Assembly (NCBI GenBank): GCA_018894105.1
Contig: CM032117.1
Location: 39,474,501-39,538,500 of the forward strand
DNA: 64,000 bases
Reading direction: 5' to 3'
Source: Jacaranda mimosifolia
Taxonomy: Eukaryota > Streptophyta > Magnoliopsida > Lamiales > Bignoniaceae
Shown here: piece after piece, positions 11,370 through 23,700 of the stretch
How the letters are laid out: each line of letters starts with the position of its first letter
Numbering within the stretch: the first letter of the stretch is position 1
The notes under the pieces: generated by a model
What the model saw: only the letters and a program-made list of their open reading frames with translations
What the model was told of the DNA's origin: nothing
The model's database searches: none
Position numbers and translations under genes: made by a program

Positions 11370-12882
11370 TAGGGGTAGCAAATGGATGGGTTGAGTTGGG
11401 TATGGTTTGGCCTCAATTGAGTTGGGTTCAAATGGGTGGGCTCAATATGGATTTTAAGTAGGTGGATTGAAAATGGTTTGGGTTGTGTTGGGTTGAAAAT
11501 GGGTCCAAATGAAAATATATATATATTTTACTTAATCAAAAAACAATAGTAATATTAATATATCTTTCATATCTTATATTCAATATGAAATCTTATAGTA
11601 TAAAGGGATATGTATTAGATTATATACTTATTTTATTAATTTTTGATATGTAATTATATTCATAATTAATTATAATTCTAATAGTTATTTTGTAAAATAA
11701 ATTGATCCTTTTGAAGAAAATGACACCATTATCACATCTAAGGGTGGCATTTCAATTAGATAATTCGGGTACCGACCCGATCAAATACTATATGATTGAG
11801 TTAGATTTTATTTTTTTTAAATGCGAGTCAGGTACTTGATACCCGAATAAAATTTCGAGTCGGATATCAAGTAGGAAGTCCTACCCAATCGGGTAGTTCG
11901 GGTACCCAACTTTAATTTGTATATAAATAGATATATATTATATATAATATATATAATAATGATCTTTTATATTTATCTTTATATATATTATATATTTAAT
12001 GTATATATATGTATATCTATATATAATTAAATATATAAAATACTTATTATATATATACCATATATATAAATATATATTATAGATTATCATATTATATATA
12101 TATATATATATATGAAAGAGGCCAAAGTTTGGCCGTTGTTAACAGTGACCAAACATTAGTCAGAGGCCAAAGTTCATTTTTCTTTTCTTTTATTTTAAAA
12201 TTTTTAAATAATATTCAGTGTCGGATATCCAAAGTATCGGTACTTGATAATTTCGGGTCGGTGTCGGGTAGTTAAAATTACTATCCAAAAAATCGAGTAT
12301 CCGATCCGAACTACCCAAACCCGACCTACCTGATCCGAACGTCAACCCTATCACACCAATAAATGTATATTAAATTTTCAATAAAGAATTTGTGTAGTTT
12401 TCATTTTTCAAGAATTAATATATATAAGTTGTATGTCAATCTTATTGTTGACATGCAATATTAGTTAAGCAACAAATTAAATTTAGAATTTATTTTCAAT
12501 TAGTAGATACAATATTTATTCCTATGATCACTTTCATGTATTATTCATATATTAAAATTTATATTTTGAGAAAAATTCAAGACAACTAATCTAAGTCCAA
12601 GATGATTATTTCAATTTAAATATTATTAATGATCCAAAATTATGAGACTTTGACAAAAATGAGAAAATCAAAATAATATAAATTTGAAGCTATTTTTTAA
12701 TTTGTTAAGTTAATTATTTGAATCCATTTTTAACCCACTTAAACCTACTTTGAGCGCAAATCAAATACAACCCACCACAACCCAACCCACCTCAACCCAT
12801 TTTCAAAATTTTAAAACCCAACCCAACCTAAAACCATATAGTTGGGTTGGACCCGTGGTTTACAATCCATTTTGCCACTCTA
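11370..12882. mobile_element. hAT-like non-autonomous element with imperfect terminal inverted repeats
   Basis: The ends TAGGGGTAGCAAATGG and CCATTTTGCCACTCTA are inverted copies typical of hAT termini, and long subterminal repeats of GGTTGGG / CCCAACC extend about 150 bp at each side. The flanking 8-mers ATTTTTAC (11362-11369) and TTTTTTAC (12883-12890) match at 7 of 8 positions, as expected of an old target duplication. No transposase is visible inside. Confidence 0.75.
11739..12349. mobile_element. Second hAT-like MITE nested in the first
   Basis: Ends TAAGGGTGGCATTTC and GAACGTCAACCCT are inverted and are followed inwards by inverted GGGTAC/CGGGTA-rich stretches. Flanks ATCACATC (11731-11738) and ATCACACC (12350-12357) differ at one base. 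The interior is mostly AT repeats, plus a GGCCAAAG-containing stretch near 12120-12170. It lies wholly within the 11370-12882 element. Confidence 0.7.
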
Positions 12883-12947
12883 TTTTTTACCCATTGATCA
12901 TTTTCTTGGTTCAAGATTCTATTTACAAGATTATGACCCCTAATCAA

Positions 12948-13660
12948 GGTTTTGAAAATCGGATTGGATCAGCCGGTCCGACAGATCGGACAGGTGACTG
13001 GAGGCCACTCCAATCCAATTGAAGCATAAAAGTTGGTATCGGTCAAAAACTGATTGAACGGGTCAAAATCAGTTCAACTGTTTCATTTTTTTTCAAAAAT
13101 TTAAAAATTATTTTATTAAAAAAATAAAAAAGAAAAGAGAAATTATGAGTTGAAAATGATGATTAATGATTTCGGTCATGTCATTTTTTTAAACATGAAT
13201 TTATTTTCTTGAAATTTAATGAAGTGGTAGTTATATGTGAATGCTTATGTTTAATTTACTACTTTGTTTTATTTAATCTCTCTTAAATTATGTTGAATAT
13301 TTAGCGTAGAATAATTTATTTTCACTTGGAGTTGAAACATGAAATGAATGATTACTTAAATTAATGTGAAACATTATTTATTTATTTATTTATTTATAGT
13401 TAAGTAATTGTGAAATAGTATTATTTTCTAAAATACATACTTAAAATAAGTAAGTTGAAATTTTTTTAAATAATATATTTTCTATATTAATTGAAAGTTT
13501 TATTTTTTGTTAATATTAAAATATTATATATATTTATAAAATTAAATATAATTATTACATCATTATGACATTATACCAGTCCACCAATGGTCCAACCGGT
13601 TGAACTAGTAACCAATAACGTCACTAATTCTTTGTCCAATCCGATTTGAAAACATTGCTG
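12948..13660. mobile_element. hAT-like MITE with perfect 8-bp target duplication
   Basis: The direct repeat CTAATCAA flanks it exactly (12940-12947 and 13661-13668). The ends carry inverted copies of a TTTTGAAAATCGGATTGGA-like sequence, with subterminal CCGGTCC/CCAACCGG motifs. No coding capacity. Confidence 0.78.
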
Positions 13661-13668
13661 CTAATCAA

Positions 13669-15255
13669 TCTCTTGTCGGCTTTGTTACAAAATTACGCTT
13701 TATTCTCCTATGTTTTGGTCATTTTTAAAAAAAAAAATTTGAGGGAATGGTTTTTGGGAGAAAATTTGAAAAATGTGCTAAATTTTTCTTTTTGTTTTAG
13801 GAAAATATGAAAAATAATTTGAAAATGAGTTGTTTATTTCTTTATATTTTGGGGGGAGACAAATTTTATTATTGATGTCAAATCAGTTACTTTTTTGTTG
13901 AGTTTGTAGAGTGAAAGTGATTTTTTTATATATAATATTATATATATGTATGTATATTTATAGTTAGATAATATGTGTGTATATATTAATAATTGATTTA
14001 TTGTTCTAATAAAATGATGTGTAATTAATTCAATTGATGCTTTATTTTAAAATTTATATTTTTATGAATTTAACATTAGCAAATGATGTATTATTTGGAA
14101 GAAAATATTTATTAATAAATATTAATTATTTATAAAATTATAATTATATCTTAATTATAAAAAATTGGCTAATATCATAATTATATGGTAATTATTGATA
14201 TCAGCTTATATAAAAAATTGAATTATTGTACATTAATTATAAACTAATTATTATGTATTCTTAAAATATAATTATTTAACTATTTATTATTTACAATTCA
14301 TGTATAAATAAAACTTAGTTATTTATTTAAATAAAATAATATATTTATATATATAAGACTTAATAACAATTCATCAAATTAAAAAAATAAATAATTTTAT
14401 ATTATATGAAACTAAATCATTTTAAATTATTTATCAAACAAATAAGTATAATTTTTAATTATACATGAATATGAAACATAAGTAATCTATACATAATAAG
14501 TTATTTAAATAATTAAATTAATTAATTTAATAAGTTATTTATTTACTTTAACTTATTATTTAATTAATAAATTATTTGATAAATAAATTACTTAGTAACA
14601 ATAAAAAAATTACTTAATTTTAGTTAATTTTGTCAATAATTATTTTAATTGTATTAATATTAATTTATTAAACTTAATAGATTATTAAATAAATATCACA
14701 CTATAATTAATTTTTTATGATAATTTTAAGTAAATATGAATATTTATATTTAATACTTATTATTTAATTAATAAATTATTTGATAAATAAATTACTTAGT
14801 AACAATAAAAAAATTACTTAATTTTAGTTAATTTTGTCAATAATTATTTTAATTGTATTAATATTAATTTATTAAACTTAATAGACTATTAAATAAATAT
14901 CACACTATAATTAATTTTTTATGATAATTTTAAGTAAATATGAATATTTATATTTAATGAAGATTATTTTTTTTTTGAAGAAGATTAATTTATTTATTAT
15001 ATCAAATTAAAACATCTTAAATTATTTATCAAATGAATAAATGTAATATTTAATTAATACATTAAACATATAATATAACTAATACATTATTTAATTAATA
15101 AATAATTTAATTAATTTAATTCATTATTTAGTAAATAAATTATTTATTAAATTTAGTTAATTTTCTCGACGATTAATTAAATTAAATTTGTAAACATAAG
15201 TTTTAGAATCTTTTAAGTATTAAAATTTTCATATTTTCATATATGTAAATATATG

Positions 15256-15287
<32 letters not shown>

Positions 15288-16920
15288 AAATGAGAGTGAT
15301 GAATGAATGAGTGATGTAAAAGATAGAATGAGAAAATGAAATGTAAGTGGGTGCTTTTTAGGGTGTAGGGTTTTATTGGATTGATTGCGAAGAGTTTTTT
15401 GAATAAAAAATTGTAGTATTTGGAAAGAAAGATTGCAAAATGTAACTGCATTTTGAATTTTTTTTGGAGTTTGAAAAAAATTTCCTCAAAATATAAGAGA
15501 ACAAGCCCTTAGATTTTTCAGAAAAAGGATGCCCAGACCTTACCTGAAAGAAGTGGATCTAGAGAAGAGGCCCAGTCCACAGACCCATGGGTATTGAGTA
15601 AAATTGGGCATGGTACATTCAATTTTGGGTCTTTTCTGAATATGGGCTTAGGTAAGGTAAAATTTTATTCATTAAATTTAAAGGTTTATTCTAGAACAAT
15701 CATTTTTCACATTACACTATTCCCAAAATAAAAAATACAATTGCTTACCCCATTTTCGATGATAATACCACAATTTTTATTCCCGTACCTATAACCATCA
15801 TTTCAAATTTTAAATACTTATTAATTTAAAAATAATTAAAATTCACTAATTAGTTAAAGAATAATTCCTTTTATATCCTCTTAAGATGATAGGATCGGCA
15901 TTAAATTTAATAATAACTAATTTGACAATAATTTTTTTTATCTTCACAAAACATGGGACCTGCACTAAATTTAACAATAATTTTTCGCTCCAATATCGTT
16001 TAATTAATGAGAAAAAAGAAGAGAATGGGATATACAATAAATGAAATCATAATATTGTCTTAAATTATTTAATAATATTAAATAAAGTTTTATTTTCTAT
16101 TTACTTTTTCTGAAAATTTCTACAATACTAATTCAATCATATTTTTATTTCAGATGAAAATCAATACTCAAAATAAAAACGAGTTAAAGATAATAAAAAT
16201 AGAGGATGAAAATAAAAAATCAAGCCCTAAAACTATCAACTTATAAATATTTTTAAAAAAAATTACTACTTACTTTTATTTGTAATTTTTTTTAAAATTT
16301 ATCTTATCATTCTATTATTATATCAATCAAATTTAAATTTAATTTGATATAAAATACCTATTACAACATCTTAAAACAATTAAAATACATTTTGAAAAAA
16401 GACATCTTAACAAAAGTATAAATCACATAACTTTCCATTCCTATATCTACATGATCATTATTTTCAAAGAAAACATTCAAATACAACTTCTTTTTCACTT
16501 TCAAAACTATAATTAGGTTTTCACTTTCTGAAAATACCATAAATAAAAAATGGAATAAATAAAACCAATTGAGCCCAAGATTTAAAAAAAATATATTATA
16601 AAAAATTAATTATAGCTAGTAAAATCCATGTTGTAGCCTCTATAAAATATTAGTTTTTTTATTTATTTTCTTAAAAATTTGAAATTGATTCTATTTAGAA
16701 AAATAAAAAAGAATAAACATTTGTAGTAAAAATAGAAGAAATACTTAAAAACATATTATATCTTTTGAACTCCACAAGATACCATCATCGTACATATATA
16801 TATATATATATATACGTATACAGCCATGAAAAGGATTTCCAAGAATTTATACGACCCCACAAAGGACTGGTCGGTCGTCAGTGTTATTTGTTTTTTTCTA
16901 CTTAAAAGAGTTCAAGAATG
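13669..16920. other. AT-rich intergenic stretch, no gene seen
   Basis: Between the MITE and the DCL2 leader I find only AT-rich sequence, short AT/TA microsatellites (about 15258-15287 and 16796-16812) and a 204-bp tandem duplication. A loose inverted similarity between about 13830 and 15510 might mark another old MITE, but I could not define ends. Confidence 0.6.
14551..14958. repeat. Near-identical 204-bp tandem duplication
   Basis: Positions 14551-14754 and 14755-14958 are the same sequence. I see a single difference (AGATTATT versus AGACTATT). The unit is almost pure A/T. Confidence 0.85.
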
Positions 16921-16929
16921 CATTAATAA

Positions 16930-17784
16930 AATTCTTCCCTAAAGCTCTTTCCGCCTTCTCTTTCCTCACACTCTTTCCACTGTGACAAGGTCCCTTTCAC
17001 TGTCCAAGAAAGCACTTTGAAATTTCTTGGCCTTTTAAGCTTTCTTGTTTAGAATTATTGCAGGTTTTTCTTAGCCTCCAAGTTTTCAGTACTATTTAAT
17101 ACTTCACTCATAACTCTCTGTTCTCCGGCTGTTTCATTGTATATGCAGACATTATTTGATCAATACCATTAGGTATGTAATAATATTAAGCCTGGTTTTC
17201 AATTATTTTCGTGGGTTTTTTTTCCCCCCCTCAAAACACATGGAGAATGACTGATTTTGAGTGATACTGCAGCATAGTTTCTGATTGATCAGCCGTGGGT
17301 TCAAATGGGTTTTGGATAGAATGCTTGTTTGATCATGCATTATATCTTGCTTCTTAATTTCATGTTATAGGCATATAAAAACTTTGCTTTGTCCATTTCT
17401 TGTGTTTGTAACTTGGTGTTAAAGAATACAACTCCCATTCTTGTTTTCTTGATTTTGAACTGTTATTTGAGTTTTACCATCTTCTCTTGATTTTCTTCGG
17501 TTTAATGGAGCCCCTCCATTGAACTGGTTTTCTTTCATCCTAGAGCAAGGACTTTGCTTCAGCCCCAGAAAGAAAGTTTTGTTTTTCCTGATGATTGCTA
17601 GCTTATGCAAAAATCCATTATATGTTTAAGTCTTGGTTCATTACAGTTTATGATTTCTGTTTACTCTGCTATTTCGGCTGGCGGATTTGGGTTGAATATG
17701 TTGTATCTTGATAGACTCTGGATTTCACACTCATTCTTATTTAGGAACTACTGATTTTTGAGAGAAGAAAGAAAGGAGAGATCA
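16930..17784 (+). promoter_or_regulatory. DCL2 5' leader with probable leader intron
   Basis: A pyrimidine-rich stretch (16930-17010) precedes a good donor (AG|GTATGT at 17173) and acceptor (TTATTTAG ending at 17744), suggesting a ~570-bp intron in the 5' UTR; the ATG at 17785 follows 40 bases later. The transcript start is not determined. Confidence 0.45.
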
Positions 17785-20700
17785 ATGGAGGGAATTGACG
17801 TGACTATGAATGGAGGAAACCAGCAACTTGTCGCCGATGCTCTCCCCTTTGCCAGAAGGTAACTGATATATCCTGCCTTATTCCATATTTAAGATAAAGG
17901 TACAACCTTTAATGCATAAGATACAAAGCAGATGGATGAAAAAGTTTTCAAATGCTTGTATGCATGCATGTCTATTAAGGCAATGCATGTATTTCTTATT
18001 TTTGTACAAAAACACATGTTGCAAATTGGAAAATTTTGCTCTGCTAGTTTAGATGTCTACTAGAAAAATGGATACATTGTCCTCTTTTATTGAGACAGTG
18101 TTTCTTCATTCATTGTGATTGCAGTTACCAGTTGGAAGCACTGGAGAAAGCATTGAAACAGAATACCATTGTTTTCTTTGAAACTGGTACAGGGAAGACT
18201 CTAATAGCAATCATGCTTCTCCGCAGTTATGCACACGTCCTCAGAAAGCCTTCACCCTACGTTGCTGTTTTTTTGGTCCCTACTGTTGTTCTGGTCACCC
18301 AAGTATGTGGTGTTTTATGTTTTCATTCAGATTTGCAAATTAGTATCTTAATTCTTTGCTTTAACTTAGAGGTTGTAATACTTTTTGTTTACCAAGTAAC
18401 CTTTTTTATGTTGAAGTTGTCATCCTTCTTCTATTCCAAAATTTTGAATAGTTTTGCTTTCCAGTTTGCAACATAAAATCATTATAATTTTTCCCGTGTT
18501 GATCTTGGAGTTTGTTATTTTTGATGATTATAAGCAAGGGGAAGCTGTGGCGATGCTCACTGACTTGAAAGTGGGCAAGTATTATGGTGAGTTGGGTGTT
18601 GACTACTGGGATGCCGCCATATGGAAGCTCCAGAGAGAAGAATGTGAGGTGTGTGCTTGACTTTACTCTTTTTTTATTTCTCTAAACTGTTTGACAACCT
18701 TGCATTTGGTCTCTCAAATGCAGTAGGTACTCTTAGTTTGGTTGAAATTGTCTTACTTTGCAAGAAGGAGATTTTAGTTGGATTGTTGCCAAGGTTGTCA
18801 TTTGAATTGAATTAAGTTGCCAGAGGTTTCTGCATTAAGACCTGCAGGCCCTGCACATATTGTACGAAAGATAGTCCTAAAGGAATCAAGTATATAGTTT
18901 GGTGTTCTAATGTAAGCCTTTCTCAATTAAGTTCTCGAGAATGTTTCCAATGCTTGGATGTTGTTTCTCCCACTTCTTTTAATATTTTACTGTGTTTAAT
19001 ATTGACTGCAATATCATATTGTTAAGTTGCTAGGTGGAAAAATATTTCTGGTAAATTTCATCCATACTTTTCAGCAAAGTGCATTAAGTTCCATAGGATC
19101 CATCTGCCTTGTATACATAATTTATCTTGCTGGACCAAGTAACTTTCAAATGCATTGCCTATGTTTGACATATGGATATTCAGTATATGCTAATTTTCTC
19201 TGCATTTTTTACTCCCTACTGTCTCATCAAGCATCTCAATGTTCATTTTGTTTGATGGTTTTTCCATGTCTTCTTTTTAAGAAACCACATGTGAAATTTC
19301 AATGTTGTGAAAATAGTTTCTTGTATACTGGCCTACTACTTGATGCACTTATCAGAAAAAAGTACGTGTCTGCTTGTCATGCCTTAACAATTTGTTTCGT
19401 GCTGCAGGTGCTTGTAATGACACCACAAATCCTGCTTGATGCTTTGAGGCGCAGGTTTTTGAAACTGGACGAGATAAAGGTGTTAGTATTTGATGAATGC
19501 CATAACGCAAGAGGCAAACATCCATATGCTTGCATCATGAAGGTAGAATAATTATTTGGTTTCGACATTGATATGCACAAGTTAAGTGTTTTTCTCTTTT
19601 TCTTTTTTTCCTTATAATTTTTTTATCTGTATGCTTCAATAAGAGAAGTTGTTTATCACAAATAGAGTGATCATCTTTCATTTTCTTTTGAAAGCTTCAT
19701 GGATATCTTAAGATCATGCAATAAGAAGTTATCGCTGTATAATCATTACTGCTGGCCTTAATGCTTTGTAATCAATACTTCAAACTTATTATTATTGGCC
19801 TCAGATTGAATCTGGGCCTCTCTTTGGAGTATCTTATATCTTAAACATATGCATTTCAACATTTAAAGAACATAAGCTTGCAGGAATTCTATCATCGCGA
19901 ACTAGCATCAAATGCTCCGCAGCTTCCTCGAGTATTTGGGATGACTGCTTCGCCTATAAAGGCTAAAGGTTAGTATGATGTAATGACTAGAAAAAAGAGT
20001 TTTTTGTTTATAATACATAGCTTTTAGCATTGTTGATTTTCTTCTTACTTATTTTACCTGCAAATCTGTTTTTCCAATTTCTGTCAGCTTCAAGTTCAAC
20101 CAAAGCCTACTGGAAACAGATCAGCGAACTTGAAAATCTTATGAATTCAAAGGTCTTCACGTGTGCTTCAGATTCTGTTTTAACTCGGTACATTCCGTTT
20201 TCAAACCCAAAAGTGAAGAAATACAATCATATGGGTATTCCACATGTGACATTGAAATGTCTTGTTGAGGAACTGATCAATTTGACCAGAAAGGTACATG
20301 TATAGCTGCCTAATTTTTGTGCCTCAATGCTACTATAGTAGGCAGAAAAACGTGCTTGATCAAATGCCAATTGACCATTATTGCTCATCTTTAGATCTGA
20401 AATTTCCTTTTTCATTAGTCAAATCTAGTGAATTTCATATACTTATTTCGATTTTAAGCTAATTACAAACCCTCTTCCCCTTCTACTAAATGGGCTTTTT
20501 ATGATGTATCTCCTTGATGCACAGTCACATGGTTTGTTTTTTAGTTCTGGTCGAAGTTACCATTTCTTGTTAGTTTTCTGTTCTCCAGTTTTAAAGTTCT
20601 GATGGTTGGATGCTTTTCATCAGCATGAACTGTCTCTCAGCAGTCCGAGTATTTCAAATTCTGTGGCTGAATCTGCAAAGAAAAAAATGAAGAAACTTTT

Positions 20701-23700
20701 GTCAACCTTCTTGTTTTGTTTAACTGAGCTGGGAGTTTGGTTAGCTATGAAGGTACATATTTGGATGTACAAGCATTAAATTTTCGAATATCTGATAGCT
20801 GGGACTAGCATTATTCTGTTTTGAAATAGGCAGCAGAGGTTTACTCTTGTGAAGAAGACGACAGCTTTATATGGGGTCAAATTGATATATCTGGTGATAG
20901 AGTTGTTAGAGCTTTCAGTTCAGATGCAGTAAAGGTCTTCTCTGCATCCATGCCATCTGGTACTTCTACTTAAGTTAGTGGGAAAACTTTTCTCTTTTTG
21001 TCCTGCCTTTCAAGGCCTTGTTTATATTTGCTCTCTGTGTTCTTGTAGGGCAACAGTGGTCCATTCGTTATGATTTAAAAGCTAACAAGGAGGCTGGCTA
21101 TCTTACGTCAAAAGTCGTGCATCTTGTAGAGATTCTTCTTGAATACAGGTCTGCTGACTAGTGTTACATGTGTGAAAATTCATAAAATATTATAGCATCA
21201 CTGCAGCTTTCTGACACTTCATATCGAGTTTTTCTGTATTACAAGCAACAAGACACAAAAATGCTTCTAACATCTCCTGTAATTATTCACCTTTTATCAA
21301 GAATTTGGTTGAGTCCATCATTGGATGATATTTTTGTTTATGTTTTGCATCAGAGAAATGAAGGATTTGAGGTGCATAGTTTTTGTTGAGAGGATTATCA
21401 CAGCCATTGTCATTCGCAATCTGTTGAATGAATTGCTTCCGGAGTTAAGTGGGTGGAGGACGGAGTATACAGCAGGGAACACTTCCAAGTTGAAGCCCCA
21501 GAGTCGGAAAGAACAAAATTCTATTATTGAAGATTTCCGCAAGGGAAGGGTGCGATTTGTACTTTTATTTGGTGATTTATCATATCAACTTCCATTTTGT
21601 GACTGACATTCTGATTTTAGTTACTGTCCTTGGACATGATATGCTTGCAGGTTAACATTATCATTGCTACCTCTATGCTTGAAGAGGGTCTAGATGTGCA
21701 AAGCTGCAAGCTTGTAATTAGATTTGATCCCTCTGCCACCATATGCAGCTTTATCCAGTCCCGTGGCCGTGCTCGTATGCAGAACTCAGATTTTATACTA
21801 ATGGTGAAAAGGTGAGCTGCAGCTGGGCCTGCTTTTAAAAATAAAAAAGATTAAAAATCCTTGTAACTATTCTCTTTTCGGGCTCTACTTTAGACCTTTT
21901 GTACTTGAAATGCACTTCTGAAAGATATCCATCATCGTAGACTGTTGATAAATTATGGAAGAGAATGATGCGTTAATCATCATTTTTTCTCTTCTTTTTG
22001 ATTTTATGAGTCATCAGAGGGGTGAAATTTTAAGTTCAAAGTAGAGCTTATACTTTTTTTGTTGTTTTTTTTTTTTCTGCATGTTATAGTGACGATAAAT
22101 CCGCCATTTCTCGTGTGAAGAGCTATTTGGCTAGTGCAGATACAATGCGGAAAGAGTGTTTAAGCCACGCTGATCTTCCTTGTGAACCACTTAGTAAGGA
22201 AATGTACGATGAGTTATTGTATGAAGTTGAAAGCACCGGAGCAATTGTGACTTTGAGTTCTAGTATTGCACTGCTTTACTTCTATTGCTCGCGGCTGCCT
22301 TCTGATGGGTATGTTCTCAAACTTTCTTGCACTTATTAATGCCTTAAAGCATTTTCTGTATTCAGATGTTTTGTCTAAATTTTGTGGATGTGCTACTTAA
22401 AATTGAGAAAAATAATTGAAGAATATAAACTTCTTTGCTTTCTCCTTCTTGACTTGTAGGTACTTTAAACCTTATCCTCGCTGTACCATTAACGAAGAGC
22501 TGCAAACTTGTACTTTGCACCTTCCAAATAGCTGCCCGATTCAAGGTATTACTGTCCACGGCAACACCAAATTACTAAAGCAACTTGCATGCCTGGAAGC
22601 TTGCAAGAAACTTCATCAAGTCGGTGCCCTGACTGACAACCTTGTCCCAGATATTGTGGAGGAAAAAGCTGAACTGCAAGAATTAGGTATTCACAACTTC
22701 TTTTATTATGCCTTGAACCTTGAAATTAACACAAAGTATAAGATGTTTTCTGTTTCATTTAGTAACGAAAACAGAATGTACAGGAGATGAACCATACTTG
22801 GATGAACGTGCAAAATATTTCCCACCAGAATTGGTTGGCTCATGTGGGTCTGGAATGCTTTATTACTGCTATTTACTTGAGCTACAGCCGGACTTTCAGT
22901 ACAATATCAAACTACAAAAGATTGTGCTGGCTGTTCATACAAGGCTAGATAATCATCTTGAAATGTTGAACTTTGATCTAGATGTTGATAGGGGAAAGCT
23001 GACCGTGCAAGTGAAACTTATTGGAAATATTATGCTGAATTCCGAGCAGGTATGCTGAAAAGTTTTAAGCTCATATCATATGTACAGTTTAATAGCTAAT
23101 GAGAAAAAAAAAAGACAATTTTCTGCATTTTAATTGCTTTTTTTAATACTGTGACTGCAGGTTGCCCTGTCTCAGAGATTCCAAATTATTCTTTTCAGAG
23201 GTCTTCTTGATCACAACTTAAATAAGATTCATGAAGAACTCAATCAACATTCTAAGAAAAATGGTTCTGCTGTGTTTGATTATCTTTTACTTCCATCTCT
23301 AGACTCACATCAAAATACATTGATTGATTGGGAAACCATCAATGCTGCTGAGTACCCAGATAATTTTTCCTGGGACAAACATACTGATTGTTTATCAACT
23401 AGATGTTATAAGCATTATATACAAACAAAGAATGGCTTAGTGTGCCGCTGTATGTTAGAGAATTCCTTAGTATGTACACCTCATAATAATTTGCTGTATT
23501 GCATAACCGGCACTTTGGATGGTTATGATGGTAATTCATATCTTAAGCTCAGAGATGGAGAATCTGTTACCTACAAAAAATATTATCATCAGAGGTGCGT
23601 TTTTTTTTTTAACATAAGAAATACTGTATTATCTATATATAGTTAAGTTTAATTTAACAAACTGAATACTTATTGCAGACATGGGATCAAATTGCAACAT

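Noticed and set aside
12750..13022. 90-codon plus-strand frame
   Set aside because: It crosses the end of one MITE and the start of another; its composition follows the inverted repeats.
15203..15451. 82-codon minus-strand frame
   Set aside because: Runs over an AT microsatellite and encodes a Tyr/Ile run; no start context or homology.
13825..15515. A possible further MITE, suggested by TTATATTTTG inverted similarity near both ends
   Set aside because: No matching target duplication, and the ends could not be aligned beyond about 20 bases in AT-rich DNA.
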